From Apostichopus japonicus (taxonomy: Eukaryota; Echinodermata; Holothuroidea; Aspidochirotida; Stichopodidae): a stretch of 64,000 bases of DNA. The stretch is taken from NCBI RefSeq assembly GCF_037975245.1, contig NC_092576.1:26611611-26675610 (forward strand). Reading direction: 5' to 3'. Below are positions 12,560-23,399 of the stretch, piece after piece. The position numbers and the translations under genes were made by a program. Position 1 is the stretch's first letter; each line of letters starts with the position of its first letter. The notes beneath the pieces are model-generated. The model was not told the DNA's origin and ran no database searches. It saw only the letters and a list, made by a program, of their open reading frames with translations.

Positions 12560-13125
12560 AACTGCAATATGGGCCGAGGAAAAATTCCTTGTATTTAAGA
12601 AGCTGTGTGTTTGAAGTGCACAGGGCCATCAGTTGGAGTAGTGAAGAGTGTGAATGGTTCCATTGTCATGGGTGCAGAAATGCCTGTCATGCAACTTTCA
12701 AAGAACATGGCACAGTCAGCCTTGCTAAAAAGACATGCCAGCTGAGAACCTGTGCGTTTCATCCTGTGTGCTCTTTGGGGGTGCAAGTCCAACCAAAACA
12801 CTAAGAGTATGCAGACACTTGCGCATGAGTTCGTTTTTCTTTGCACGTAAAAAGCACACAGGGCACTTTTAATCATTCTAAAATTATCTAAAGCTATAGT
12901 AAGATGCTGTTATTTTGTTTCAATTTCTTTACACAGAAAAATGAGGTAAACAATAGCTTGAAACGGTCCTTTGTGCCTTGAGGGTGTTCAAGCTGAGCCG
13001 GGCTCAAACATCAAAGTACAAGCTCTGGTAACAGACAGGCACAGCCAGGTCCAGAAGTGGGTTACAGAACCGCTGCCAGAAATAAAACACTACTATGACG
13101 TTTGGCACATGATGAAATGTAAGTA
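12560..13125 (+). pseudogene. GDGRxDSPGH-family transposase-like gene, copy B (fragment)
   Basis: Shifted frames across 12,580-12,830 read KFLVFKKLC, CLSCNFQRTWHSQP and PAENLC. These match the cysteine-rich region that precedes the catalytic core in this family. A separate block at 13,010-13,120 encodes TDRHSQVQKW and YYDVWHMMK, the second catalytic-type Asp and the conserved FDVWH motif, and ends at a GTAAGT donor. The first motif (GDGR) is missing between the blocks, so there is an internal deletion. Frameshifts are frequent. Bases 12,838-12,854 end in the MITE-like CACGTAAAAAGCAC. Confidence 0.5.
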
Positions 13126-13320
13126 AGCAGGAACAGCACTATCGGGATTGTGTGATGAGTGAGAATGAAGCTGATGCCTTTTGTGATACTGTAGAGGTAT
13201 GTGGAAGTATGCTAGTAGCTTATGCTCGTTATGTAATCACCTATTGTGAGTATGCTAGTTATGCTAGTAGCCTATGCTAGTTATGTAATCACCTTATGTT
13301 CTCATGCCTTGTTGTAATGG

Positions 13321-13500
13321 CTAGATTGAATGCTGGGGGGGGGGGGGGGGGTTACTAGAAAGAGTACACTGGGTGTGGTACATGGAAAATACAAGCAGTT
13401 CAGCTCAGACATCGGTTGTGTAGTGTTCTCTTTGACTGTCTCGAGTCTATCTCTTACCCAACCCATACAATACCATGGAGCTATAAACAAGTAGAAACCC
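13321..13500 (+). repeat. Dispersed repeat after a poly-G run, inverted copy at 43.29-43.41 kb
   Basis: The block beginning CACTGGGTGTGGTACATG and running through CAGCTCAGACATCGGTTGTG is the reverse complement, by eye, of about 43,300-43,415. It directly follows a run of about 16 G. Confidence 0.6.
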
Positions 13501-14540
13501 ACTTTCAAGTATCATTGTAACCGAAAAAGTTTTATCGCCATAAGTAAACATGCCTCAGGGCACAAACTCGAGTAAAGCCATCATCAGCTATTACGTAATC
13601 CTGGTACAAAGGTCATTTCGTATATAGCGTCCCTCACAACATAAAAACAGACACTCCGATCCTAACGTGTATGTAATTGAAATAGTATACACAGTAATCA
13701 TATATGTTACGTTACGCGTACCTGTGTGAATTTCGATCGGAATATATCTTTCATTTCTCACCGAATCATGAGAAGATTCGTACTTAATAATTAATTGTTT
13801 ATCTCAGCATATATTTCATCGCAATATATGAACAAGTAATGGCGAAATAGGTACTTTTAGTCAAGTATTTTCCGATAAAACTTTTCTTCGTTCGTTAGGC
13901 AAATAACGTAAGCCCTGTTAATGCATTAAGAACCTAGTGTTATAAATTAACAAATTTAATATAACACGAAACATGACTGCCAAATTCATGTGAGCTGTGT
14001 AGTGTTGAAAGATAATCTCGACGGAGGATTGGAAATGTTCATGCTACAGCATCTAGTTGAATTTACAATGAAGCTGATGATTGAAGAGTTTGAGAGGCTG
14101 GATGTTCCAGACGACATAAATTTGGTTACAGTAAAGCCTGGGTGGAAAAACAAAATAGAGGTGGATTACTCTTAGTTAATGTTAATATTTTATGTTTTTC
14201 AAGACTGGAATTTCAGACAAAGCAAATTTTAAACATGAAGACCTTGCTTATTTTGAAAAATAAAAACGTGAAAGACCATCTCCTGCAAAAACTTCTGCAA
14301 CACAAGCCAGTTCAGAATCGGTGGGCAGATATTAAAGGATTGTTAAACGAGGACTTACGTGGGCAGTTGCTTCAAATTTCATACGTTTGTTTATTAGGTC
14401 AAATTAAGAGTAAATGCTTTTGTTAGAACGTACAGGGAAAGTTATGTTGTAAACTTTCAAGCTTATAACAAGTTTACTTTAGTTCAGAGAAATATAGTGG
14501 AACTAGTTTAAACTTTGTTGTGATTATTTGTTTCCTTGTA
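13501..14540. other. Non-coding region with short open stretches
   Basis: Open stretches at 13,990-14,175 and 14,142-14,426 overlap in different frames and could be one decayed gene. I recognise no domain in either. Confidence 0.35.
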
Positions 14541-14852
14541 AATTTTATTGATGAAGGTCAAAGGTGACACATGCTTTCTCTTCAACACCACCTACTGTAG
14601 GTCTGGTAGGTAGGACACCATCCGCTCTAAATTGGACTATGTCAGCATCGCCGAAGTGACACCCACAAAACTCACCTCGCGTGGAGTGCGGACGTGTTTT
14701 CGGCTGCTCTCCACTTTTCGTTGACCACACCTTTGTGTTTTAACGTTGGCCTTTCATTAGTTTGCAGTTAGTGTTAGTGTAGTTTGTGTTTTGGGTTTGT
14801 TTTCGTTTTGGTTTTTGTATAGGTGCGTGGCTTTGCCACACCCCTAGCTGTC

Positions 14853-16147
14853 ATGGCGGCTCGCCGTGACAGCAAAATCGTATTGTTGAGTTTTTCGGGG
14901 GAGGCTAAGGTCGTCCCCGGACAAGTTTTTTCAGTTTTGCGTTCTGTTGGTTTAAAAGTCCCTGGAGAGGTTGATGCGCTTCAGCGTAAACCTATCCGGG
15001 GTATGAATTGTTTTGATGTTCGTTTTACCCTCGGAGGCTGCCCGCGTCCGAGGCGTCCATGTGTTGGAGGGAATCGAGGGACTGAAGGTCACACCGTATG
15101 ACAGTTCGGTGTGGGTGACAGTCCTCCATCTCCCTCTGGACATGTCTGAACAGGTTGTTGTGCGGACACTGGGGCGTTTTGGGAAAGTGACCGGCTACGA
15201 GGAGCCGGAATTCCTTGAATGTAAAGGTGTCAAGACCGGGACTAGACGAGTTAGAATCGAACTCAAGTCCGATATCCCCTCTACCTTGTGGGCTAATGGG
15301 CACAGGGCCCACACTGCATATCCGGGCCAGCCTCGCACTTGTTGGAGGTGTGGGCTGGAAGGGCATGAGACCAGGTTGTGCCCGAACAAGCGGTGTAGCC
15401 GCTGTTTACAGGTTGGGCATACCCTGGCCGAGTGTAAAGGGGATATCGTGTGTAACTCGTGTGGGAAAACGGGCCATCTGGCCCGTTTATGCCCAGACCG
15501 CTCATACGCCGCGAGAGTGGCTACGGGCGTGTTCGAAGCGGTCCCCGTCCCGGCCTCTGACACCGTACCACCTGATGCTCCTGTCATCGCCCCAGTGTCC
15601 GACACTAGCGCCCCGGTGGAGGCTTTGTTCCCCCTTTCGTGTCCGACCTCTCCCCTGATCGAACTTGCCGAGACTGCCAGCCTGCCTGCCCACTGAGGCA
15701 GAGCAGGACAACACGGCGGAGATGGTACTAACGGAGTGGCATGCGGCGCAGGATGCCGCTTGTACTGGTTTACCGGTAGCTTCGCCCGCTATCGGTGATA
15801 CTAGTTGGGCCCCGAGTCAACCGGCCCAAGAGACATTGAGTGGCCCAGAATCTGACTCGCCAATGGAGGACTGCACTACAGCCTTATTAGTTGTGGCTAA
15901 GGAGTCCTCCGATTGGTTTGATGAGACGAAACAGGCCACTGATCTCATTAACTCGAGTGGCCCTTCCACCCTACCCGCAGCCGCTTCCGTTATACCGGAC
16001 ACGATGGTCGCTAGTGGACCTCCTGTTCCTAACAGGGAGGTCCACTCGATCAATGACGAGAAGCTAAGAACTCTGCTCCCTCGTAAGAAAAGGGGGAACA
16101 CTGCCAGGGGCCTGAAAAGACCGATATTGGGGAAACTTCGCAGGTAA
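14853..16147 (+). pseudogene. Non-LTR retrotransposon ORF1 (gag-like, three CCHC knuckles), frameshifted
   Basis: ATG at 14,853 follows a GC-rich leader containing a GCGTGGC...GCCACAC hairpin. The N-terminal third is an RRM-like ORF1 region (WVTVLHLPLD, GKVTGYEEPEF). Three zinc knuckles follow at about 15,339-15,500: CWRCGLEGHETRLC, CSRCLQVGHTLAEC, CNSCGKTGHLARLC. The tail is Pro/Ser-rich and ends in basic residues. The reading frame changes once near 15,030 and again near 15,680, so two indels break it. G+C content is visibly higher than in the neighbours. No reverse transcriptase follows; the 3' end comes almost at once. Confidence 0.65.
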
Positions 16148-16530
16148 TGCGCAGGCCTGTTGTCTACCATCGGGACGGCGTACCCCGGATGAAGTTTTGG
16201 AGTGGGTTATTTTTCAGGTGTGTGGGGGGGGGGGGGTTGTGTGGTCGTTACATAATATGGGTTTGGGGGGTTCTGTTTGTGGTTTGGAGTTGGCTTTTTG
16301 GGGCTGGTTTGTGTAGCGTTATTGTTTTGGTTCTGTTGGCCTTTGGGTCCGTGTCCATTTCATGTCACGTTGAACGGTACATTGAATACATTTGTGGGTG
16401 ACTGAGAGATTTCTGTTTGTGGGATTTCAGTTGGGTTTATGGTGGTTGTTAAACAGACTGGAATTGTTTTTGGTTTTGTTGACCTTTGGTCCGTGTCCGT
16501 TTTTTCTTTGCACGTAAAAAGCACCTCGCA
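16148..16530 (+). mobile_element. 3' end of the non-LTR element
   Basis: GT-rich sequence with a poly-G tract near 16,226. The last 130 bases recur at 37,320-37,449 and, inverted, at 11,638-11,748, each ending CACGTAAAAAGCAC. ORF2 is absent between ORF1 and this end, implying an internal deletion. Confidence 0.55.
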
Positions 16531-16604
16531 ATATTTACACTTTTCACATATCCATTGGACTCATGTATATTAGGGATTTATACTGTGTCCCAAATGTCTC
16601 ACCA

Positions 16605-16740
16605 GTGCTTTTTACGTGACCCGCCATGCGGGATATAAAACGTCACGGCCAAACGGCACTACCGAACCATCCCATTCTGAAAAACGAAACTCAGGTCAAG
16701 CGAGCCAATAAAACATATGCCCGCCGACCAGTTGCAGGTT
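16605..16740 (+). repeat. MITE copy 2
   Basis: Begins GTGCTTTTTACGTGACCCGCC and contains CGTCACGGCCAAACGGCACT. It lies 75 bases after the retrotransposon end. No right inverted end is visible nearby. Confidence 0.6.
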
Positions 16741-17022
16741 GTTGCAGTCACAGACATTAAGAAGTATGTACCTTTGCGCCAAAAAAAGCGACAACGTTAA
16801 GGTTCCAGAAATCTTTTAGGGACGGAGGAAACCCCAGGTGCAAACTGGACAATTCATGCTATTCGGATATTGTCAAGAACTGGTAAGTACAGTTATAAAG
16901 AATTACTTGACTATTTCTGTTTAACTGTAATGGTTTCTGATTAACTTGAAACAACAAAAAGAAAGTAAGTCAAACAACAAAAAGAAAGTTAAAAAAGATT
17001 ATCAATTCTTGGTGGCAACAGA

Positions 17023-17148
17023 TTGAAGGAGCGTGTTAAAAGAATCCTGGGTGATGTATCGTACAATGCATTTGCTACCAAACTGAACTGGACAGGTACG
17101 ACTGGGAAAACAGCCTTTGAGGAAGCTAAATATGTAGCACGTAATTGA
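17023..17148 (+). pseudogene. DUF4806-like fragment
   Basis: An open block ending at TGA 17,146-17,148 reads LNWTGTTGKTAFEEAKY, like the C-terminal part of DUF4806 proteins often seen next to transposases. It is short and has no start, so the assignment is tentative. Confidence 0.25.
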
Positions 17149-17200
17149 GAGTGAGTTTGTGTAATTTTTGTTTACACCAGCGGTGAAAAGAACTTAAGAG

Positions 17201-17437
17201 TTGTTCGACATGCTGGTGCCAACGGACGTGCGTGTTTACGCAAACAACCGACTCAACCGGAAGAGGGAGATGCTCCTGCATGGACTGGAAGACTGGGCGG
17301 AGTACCATCTGTACAACCGATGCCGGTATTTTCAACGGCAGCTCCGAACATCTGGAGCATACCTCATGTACGAGTTTGAGGTCAAGTTTAGACGCTGGTT
17401 TAACGACGATGCGGACGAAGCCTACGAGTTTGAGTAA
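17201..17437 (+). CDS. Small unrecognised protein of the Polinton-like family
   Basis: The open frame gives 78 residues, or 76 from the first ATG at 17,210. It is rich in Arg, Tyr and acidic residues (GLEDWAEYHLYNRCRYFQRQ; tail DDADEAYEFE). I do not recognise it. It lies just upstream of the repeat block and inverted terminus that end at 17,844, the same position the 114-residue gene array occupies relative to the terminus at 32,300. It may therefore be a cargo gene of a sister element. Confidence 0.4.
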   Translation: MFDMLVPTDVRVYANNRLNRKREMLLHGLEDWAEYHLYNRCRYFQRQLRTSGAYLMYEFEVKFRRWFNDDADEAYEFE

Positions 17438-17443
17438 CTTTTA

Positions 17444-17765
17444 GTGTCAATAAGTGTGGTGAAAAGTTAAGGCTACGGCATGTCATGTTTGGGGTTGATG
17501 GTTCTTGACCACTACAGTTCTTGGCCTCGTAAAAAGCAAACTTACAAACTTAGTGTGGTGAATAATTAAGGCTTGGGCGTGTCATGTTCGGGGTTCATGA
17601 TTGTTTCAACGCGTCCCCTCACCACTTTAAAAATAAATAAATAAAATTACAGTTCTTTGCCTCGTAAAAACAAACTTAGAAACTTAGTGTGGTGAAAAGT
17701 TAAGGCTACGGCATGTCATCTTTAGGGTTCATGATTCTTGAACGCGTCCCCCCACACTTCATATC
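17444..17765 (+). repeat. Three tandem copies of a subterminal repeat
   Basis: Three units start with CTTAGTGTGGTGAA and continue through GGCATGTCATGTTTGGGGTT to a run near CCCCTCAC. A fourth copy lies at 32,115-32,195, also just inside an inverted terminus. This marks one end type of the element family. Confidence 0.7.
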
Positions 17766-17794
17766 AAAATTAATAAAAACATTAATTACAATAT

Positions 17795-17844
17795 TAATAT
17801 AATCCCTTAACAATAAAGTGTCATACACCGTCGTTATTACTACT
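17795..17844 (-). repeat. Right terminal inverted repeat of a Polinton-like element
   Basis: Reads inward on the minus strand as AGTAGTAATAACGACGGTGT, followed by TTGTTAAGGG. This is nearly the same as the termini at 21,688 and 32,300. The next six bases, GTCAAG, would be the target duplication, but I cannot find a left partner in the window. Confidence 0.55.
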
Positions 17845-18309
17845 GTCAAGGCTTTTCAATGTATGACTGAGATCAAGTATGTTGTACAACCTTATGGTAC
17901 AGTTGTCAAATTCCTACAAAATTAGTAATAGTACATGATCTCCAAAATACATGCATTCAAGTTGTTGTGAGTTGACCAATGACCAACTTTGAAGAAAGGG
18001 GGTTGATAATTTTGCACAATGTTCCATGATTCATAATTTAACTTTTTTTGGGGAGCGGCATATTTTTGGGCCACTTTCCAACTAGTTTGAAAATACAACG
18101 GTGCAATGTACAGTACTAATTTAATTAATAGTTACGTTTCTCGTCATAGAAAGAATTCTGGTTTTCGTTATCAAAAAAGAAGGTCCACTTGTATTCTTTT
18201 TTTACAAAAATACCTAACCATATCCAAATGTTCTTTTTTATTGGGGGGGGGGGGGGTCGGGACGATAAAACTGGCTATGAAAAGATATCACATCTTCTTT
18301 ACTCTTTTC
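17845..18309. other. Non-coding spacer with a poly-G run
   Basis: AT-rich, with a G tract at about 18,242-18,256. No supportable gene. Confidence 0.4.
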
Positions 18310-19728
18310 CTTAAAAGAAATGTCGCAACAGCTATCGAATGGAGCTGGAATGTTTAAAGGGGAACTTCCTGGGTATCTCGTGTGGGCCTCAACCTTGGGA
18401 CTATAATAACAGACCGGTACAGTCAAGTAACGAAATGGATTAGAGAAGAGTTGAGCGAGAAATCTGGAGTGGTGCATTACTTTGATGTTTGGCATATATC
18501 CAAAGGTACCCTGAGCATAGCACAGTGTTATTTATTTCATTATACTGTGCGATACCTGCTGACATGATGGACAGGAGTATATTCTATCAAGTATTTTATG
18601 CCACTCAATGTTCCGTCGGCTATCTATTTCTAACTTTCAGCTGATTTGTTTGGAATTCCTAGAAGGGCGTATGTAAGGAGACCGCGATAACCGCAACTTT
18701 TCCTGCATAAGGGCTGCTGATGCAAAGAGTGACTGTGAGTTCATATACCACTGGACAAGGAGTATTGTCAACCATGTGTATCTGCCTCATCAACCCCTGA
18801 TGGAAATGGTGATGTAATGGCTGTCAAGTTCTCATCAATCTTGGAACCACATCATGGACATTGACAACCACAACGACGAGCATTTTCCAGCCTCTGAGCA
18901 TCCTCCTGTAGCTGATGCAGAGCGACAGAGAGCTTGGGTTCCAATTGGTAAGCGACCTGTTTTACCTCACTATGTAATTTAGCCATTTATTACCAGTCAG
19001 TCTCATTAAAGCTAACATTTAGATACTAAGGAAGTTTTTTAAAAGTTTTATAGAGTATGAAAGCATGCATTTCATAATCAGTGAACTAGTTTTCTTCATG
19101 TTGGTTGTTCTCTCCCATCAATGAAATCAACTCAACATTGTAATAAGTATCAATAAGTAACATTGTAATAGTAATAAGTATTGTAATTTCGTTTGTTGCT
19201 GTTTGTCTCAGATACAAAAGCTGCAGAGGCGCTACTAAGGATTCTACATTCCCCTTACCTAACCGGAACCATGAAAATGATGTCACCATTTCATCAAACC
19301 TCCAACGTTGAAACTTACCATTCCATCATTAACCACTTTGCCCCAAAGCTGCTGGAATATAGCTACCAAAGCATGCTTATCCGCTGTGGAATTTGATATT
19401 CTTTTATTCCTTACAAGTAAAGTGCAGAGCTGGAATAGGGTCTTGCAAACGGAGTAAAATTCACAGCATTGGTCGTAAACACCTCCAAGGGTACACCACT
19501 GATGTACTATTGTAATACTACTTAAAGAGAATTCTTGTTTCTTCGAGAGGCATAAGCCGTAGTCTTTTTACTCCTTCCCATACAGATTGCATCTTGCTGC
19601 AATGCATTTCAATAAAAATGCTGGACGATCCCAGAGAAAGAAGAAAAATGGGACCCTGCGGTGGTCAATCAGGTTTCCAAGGGGGACTATGTGCTGAACA
19701 AGGTCTTGGAGCAGCCTACTTTTGGTAT
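18310..19728 (+). pseudogene. GDGRxDSPGH-family transposase-like gene, copy C (C-terminal half, with introns)
   Basis: Block 1 (about 18,330-18,510) has ITDRYSQVTKW and HYFDVWHISK, then a possible donor. Block 2 (18,640-18,946) has WTRSIVNHVY and AERQRAWVPI, with one in-frame TAA. A GTAAGC donor at 18,947 and a TTTGTCTCAG acceptor at about 19,211 join in phase to DTKAAEALL. Block 3 (to about 19,396) has VETYHSIINHFAPK, the presumed third catalytic acid (E) region. A last block (19,585-19,728) reads HLAAMHFNKNAGR, typical of the family's tail, with one frameshift. This is the best preserved of the three copies here; intron positions suggest a spliced gene before decay. Confidence 0.55.
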
Positions 19729-20600
19729 GAACTATGCCGTGTTTGCTATGATTGCTATCTGAAATCAGTAGTGAGCTCTGTAAAATGGTACTGCCATGTT
19801 ATGGTGAAGCAGGGAGGAGGGTGTTTGGCTGGGGTTGGAGAGGGGAAAGTTTCAGCTCAAGTGGAAGAAAAGTCATGCCAAAGCAAACAGATTTGCCTTT
19901 GATCATCACATTCCATAGAACGAATGGGGAATGTGAAGGGGTTACTGATAAAGAAATGATTTCAGTTATCCCTACGCTTCCTCCTGTCCATGAAATATCA
20001 TCTACCGCCTCTATACAACAACACAGAAACCAGGATATCATAGGAAGGATCAACGAAGGAACTTCGACTTCTGGACTCTCTGCACAAGCGCCACCAGGAC
20101 AAAGCGGAGAAGGGCCGTAAACGATTTGATCTTATAGAAGAAGAAAACATTGACCCTTCATCTGAACATGATACCAGTCAAGACACTTTCAGGAACATGT
20201 GAATCTTATAGTATTGATAAAATTACTTTCAAATATGATGACAAAGTCGGAATTCATAATTTCTAATATATCACCTGACAATAAGGTTGGCATTGTTATT
20301 ACATCAGAACAAATAGATACACTTATTGCTTTACTGTTGATGTGTATAAAATTATGGGCGAACAAAATTCAGAAGGCTTTACAGTCCAATCGGGAATTAT
20401 ATCTAGACAGTGAACTTAGGCTGAATTTGATCCATTTCAAAATGCCTTCAGGTGGGGGTTGGATCTAACCGGTATAAAATTACAGGTGGGCAATCAATTG
20501 ATAACTGTTTTCATTGTAGCAAAGCAATGAATCATTTCCATTCCACGGGAACGATGAACTTTGTTGCGCTCGAGCTGTAGTGACAACCCTTCTTATATAA
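19729..20600. other. Region without a recognised gene
   Basis: An open stretch at 19,752-20,120 (about 120 residues; Pro/Ser/Gln-rich tail) could be a disordered tail of copy C or chance. Nothing else is supportable. Confidence 0.3.
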
Positions 20601-20639
20601 GACAAAAATCACCCTAAGTTAAGTCAAATTAAAAAGGGT

Positions 20640-21687
20640 AGAAGGATACAGCCCAAATTAGCAAATGAATTACATGATAATGCGAGGGTACCCCCAACGA
20701 AAGTGCGGTATTCCAGCACTGCAAACTTTTCAAAATTATTTTGTTCGCCGTTATCAAATAATTGTTTTAAGCGGTGTAGTACAGGACATGAACGGTTAAT
20801 TAAAAAATTAATTATAGCGCACAATTTCAGGGGTTTGACGGGTATTTTATTTTGGATTTTCTTTACAAATTATGGTTGACGCCGAACATCGTTACCACGG
20901 GAAGGTGAAAAGCTTCGGTTTATTGATTCTCTTAATTTTCTGCAAATTACTTTAGCTGCTCTCCCCAAGTCGTTTGGGATCGATGACTTCAGGAAAGGCA
21001 ATTTTCCACATGTATTTAATACCGTGTCAAATCAAAACTATGTGGGCCCTCTGTCCGATGCCTCCTTTTACATTCCAAATGCTATGTTGGTTAAAAAGAG
21101 AAAGGAGTTTAAGAGTTGGTATGAAAGTAAACTTCAGAAGAATGACTTTCAAATGGAAGTAGCGTCATACTGTATCAGCGATGTTGATATTTTGAGACTT
21201 TCTTGTTCATGTTTTCGTGAATTATTGATGGAAATAACAAAGAAAGACATGCGAGGCGTTGACCCTTTGCATGACGATAGCCTCCGCATGTAATTTAGTG
21301 TTTAGACGTAATATTTTTAAGCCTAATACAATTGCAGAAAAGCTAAATTGTTATGCATCGCGTCAGTGGATATGGTACGAACGTGTTACGAGGAACATAT
21401 ACATACAAGACGCTCAGAATGAAGGGGAAAGGAAAATTGGGCCGTACTGGATAAATGGGTTTGCAACGGAGGGTAATGATACTTTTTAATTTCAAGGGGT
21501 GCTGGTGGAACGGATCTCCGACGTGCTATGACGAGGACACAATACATCCGTATCATCAAATTACAACTGGGGAGCTCTACAACTGGACTGTAAAGAAAAA
21601 GCAATTCGTTCGTGACGTTAATGCGGGTCATATTTACATAGATATGTGGGGGCACCAGCGGAATCAATTAAAACTAGAGCTATCCCC
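20640..21687 (+). pseudogene. PolB copy 2, left half: 3'-5' exonuclease region
   Basis: The Exo II-type block HNF|RGFDGYFIL lies at about 20,820-20,860 but crosses a 1-base frame change. RFIDSLNF and GNFPHVFNT follow in a shifted frame, then NQNYVGPLSD and the Exo III-type YCISDVDILRLSC at about 21,165-21,205. A second part (21,330-21,687) carries RQWIWYERVTRN, WWNGSPTC and LYNWTVKKKQF. The signatures match element-borne, protein-primed PolB enzymes of the Polinton/adintovirus type that copy linear DNA. The gene is cut at 21,687 by the 10.6 kb insertion and resumes at 32,307. Several frameshifts predate or follow the insertion. Confidence 0.7.
21682..21687 (+). repeat. Left 6 bp target-site duplication (ATCCCC)
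   Basis: Pairs with GTCCCC at 32,301-32,306 (five of six bases equal) directly outside the inverted termini. Confidence 0.65.
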
Positions 21688-21728
21688 AGTAGTAGTAACG
21701 ACGGTGTAGGACAATCTATTGTTAAGGG
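21688..21728 (+). repeat. Left terminal inverted repeat
   Basis: Matches the reverse complement of 32,260-32,300 without a mismatch by eye. Similarity may continue weakly beyond, through an AT-rich TATGATTTTTTTTATGAA block. Confidence 0.75.
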
Positions 21729-22330
21729 ATTATATTAATATTAATATTGTTATAAATATTTGTATGATTTTTTTTATGAATATTTTTATGAATATTTTTC
21801 ATATTTTTTATTGTTATTATTATCATTATGTTTTAGCAAAATAAATTATATGTCATATGACAGAACGCCCTCTATTAACAAAGTTTTAGGCTTAAGTGCG
21901 CCCTCCTTTTCCAAAGTTTTGAGAGAGAAACGTGACACGTTGGCAACAAGTTCTGTCATGATTGGCATTAACAGCGGGGGGGGGGGGGGGGTGTGTGTTA
22001 GTGATTGAAAAGGTATGTTAATGAGGAGCTTAAGTAGAGTGCTCTTATGTAAGATGATAAGAATGATGGCGAAGCGGAAGTAAAGAAAGCTTTAGAAATG
22101 ATTGCGACGGATTATTGTAAAAAACCAATAATCACTTTGAAAATGGGATGAGGGTATTTTTCACTATACGGGTTTATTTGTGTCATAAGGAGACAAACGG
22201 ACGTAGCTTAATTATGAAAGCAATGATTAAGGGCGGATAAGGGTACCCACGTGTTTAACCGTATGTTTTTGATGGAAAACGCTTACAGGCGTTTCATTGT
22301 TCTAAGATTAAAAACAGAGATATTGGTGTG
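21729..22330 (+). other. Subterminal region of the element
   Basis: Bases 21,830-22,060 recur inverted at about 40,345-40,560, next to another terminus. A run of about 14 G lies at 21,977-21,990. No gene is supportable. Confidence 0.5.
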
Positions 22331-22340
22331 TTGTAAAACC

Positions 22341-22350
22341 CTTTATAAGA
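22341..22350 (+). promoter_or_regulatory. TATA-like core promoter of PC4 copy 2
   Basis: CTTTATAAGA is followed about 25-40 bases on by TCACTCTGCATC and CTCACTGTCC, either of which could be an initiator. It lies about 180 bases before the ATG of the PC4 gene. A 40 bp tandem duplication (GAATATTTTTGCT...) occupies 22,417-22,496 in the leader. Confidence 0.4.
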
Positions 22351-22533
22351 TCACTCTGCATCGAAGCATCTCACTGTCCACATCGTTCCTCAGTCAATCT
22401 CAACTCTTTGGACTAAGAATATTTTTGCTGTTCAACTATCTGAAAAGTTCGGACTTGAATATTTTTGCTCTTGAACTATCTGAAAAGTTTGGACTTTCAA
22501 AACGCGGTGCCTTTGGACTTGAACATTATTAAA

Positions 22534-23124
22534 ATGGCCAAATTGGGAAAAGATGTAACGCCACCAACACCTCAAGACGAGGAAACCCGTCTACAATGGC
22601 CGAGCCCTACTAAGCGGTCGTCGCAGTCACCTCCACCAACGGTATCGCCATTGACAGAGGGTTACGACGAAGCGGGTTGCAAACCAACGCATGTGAGTAA
22701 ACCTGCTCTGTTTCATCTCGGAGGCAATACGCATCTACAGTTACATACATTTCGTGGCGAGGCTTACGTTACCATAAGACAATTTTATAGCAAGGATGGA
22801 TGTGATGCGTTACTACCGGGAAATCAGGGCTTACTTTATCCGTCAAACAGTGGGTGAACTAAAAATTTTAATGACGCATATTAGTAATGCGTTGCAGGAA
22901 GTTGAAAAGAACCCTTTGCCTTCACGTTAAGTATATGAAAAACATCATTTACAACCTGAGAATGAAACTAACACGCTTAGAAAACCGTTCTACGTGAACA
23001 CACACGATACAGTGAGTTTGGAAAATGTTATCCGACAAAGAAAGGTATAAATATAACGGGGGAGCAGTGGTAAGTATTGTGCCTGACATTGACGAAAAGC
23101 TCGCAGCGATGATTGCTGATTGTA
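22534..23124 (+). pseudogene. PC4-like gene copy 2 with two PC4 domains
   Basis: ATG at 22,534 opens a frame with a Pro/Ser/Thr-rich N-terminus (about 60 residues: PPTPQDEETR, SPLTEGYDEAGCKPTH). The first PC4 domain follows: FHLGGNTHLQ, FRGEAYVTIRQFYSKDG, LLPGNQG. That frame stops at 22,857. The second domain is still readable in other frames: VSLENVIRQR near 23,010, KGINITGEQW at about 23,040-23,070, then PDIDEKLAAMIADCNR to the TAG at 23,124. The two-domain plan equals that of copy 1 at 3.0-3.7 kb. If the first 108 residues are expressed they would form only one PC4 half. Confidence 0.6.
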
Positions 23125-23156
23125 ACAGGATTTAGTATTCATATGTTGTTCGTACT

Positions 23157-23399
23157 ATGTTTCAGGATGAAACTGAAGTGATCTGGGTACTGGATTCTGA
23201 TGAGGAGGCAGAACTGGAGACCCCGATCGGCAATGTACGACAACCGGATGTAGAGGCACCCAAAGTGTCTAGGCACATCAAGAGGCGAAATCCCAGATGT
23301 CAACCAAAGAGGCTGTTTGAACAAGGCATCGTCGTAGATGAGGTCCAGACAACGACAACCGAACACGAAAAGACGTTGCAACGTTTAGCAAGAATGTGA
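23157..23399 (+). CDS. Small protein with SUMO-interaction-like N-terminus and basic middle
   Basis: 80 residues from ATG 23,157. The N-terminus reads EVIWVLDSDEEAELE: a short hydrophobic core followed by acids, as in SUMO-interacting motifs. Residues 38-52 are strongly basic (SRHIKRRNPRCQPKR), which could be nuclear-localising or DNA-binding. It could alternatively be a last exon of the PC4 gene, because TTTCAG precedes GATGAA at 23,165. No family is recognised. Confidence 0.45.
   Translation: MFQDETEVIWVLDSDEEAELETPIGNVRQPDVEAPKVSRHIKRRNPRCQPKRLFEQGIVVDEVQTTTTEHEKTLQRLARM

Noticed and set aside
15025..15714. Several overlapping open frames on both strands in the GC-rich ORF1
   Set aside because: High GC removes stops in other frames; only the frame with zinc knuckles has family motifs.
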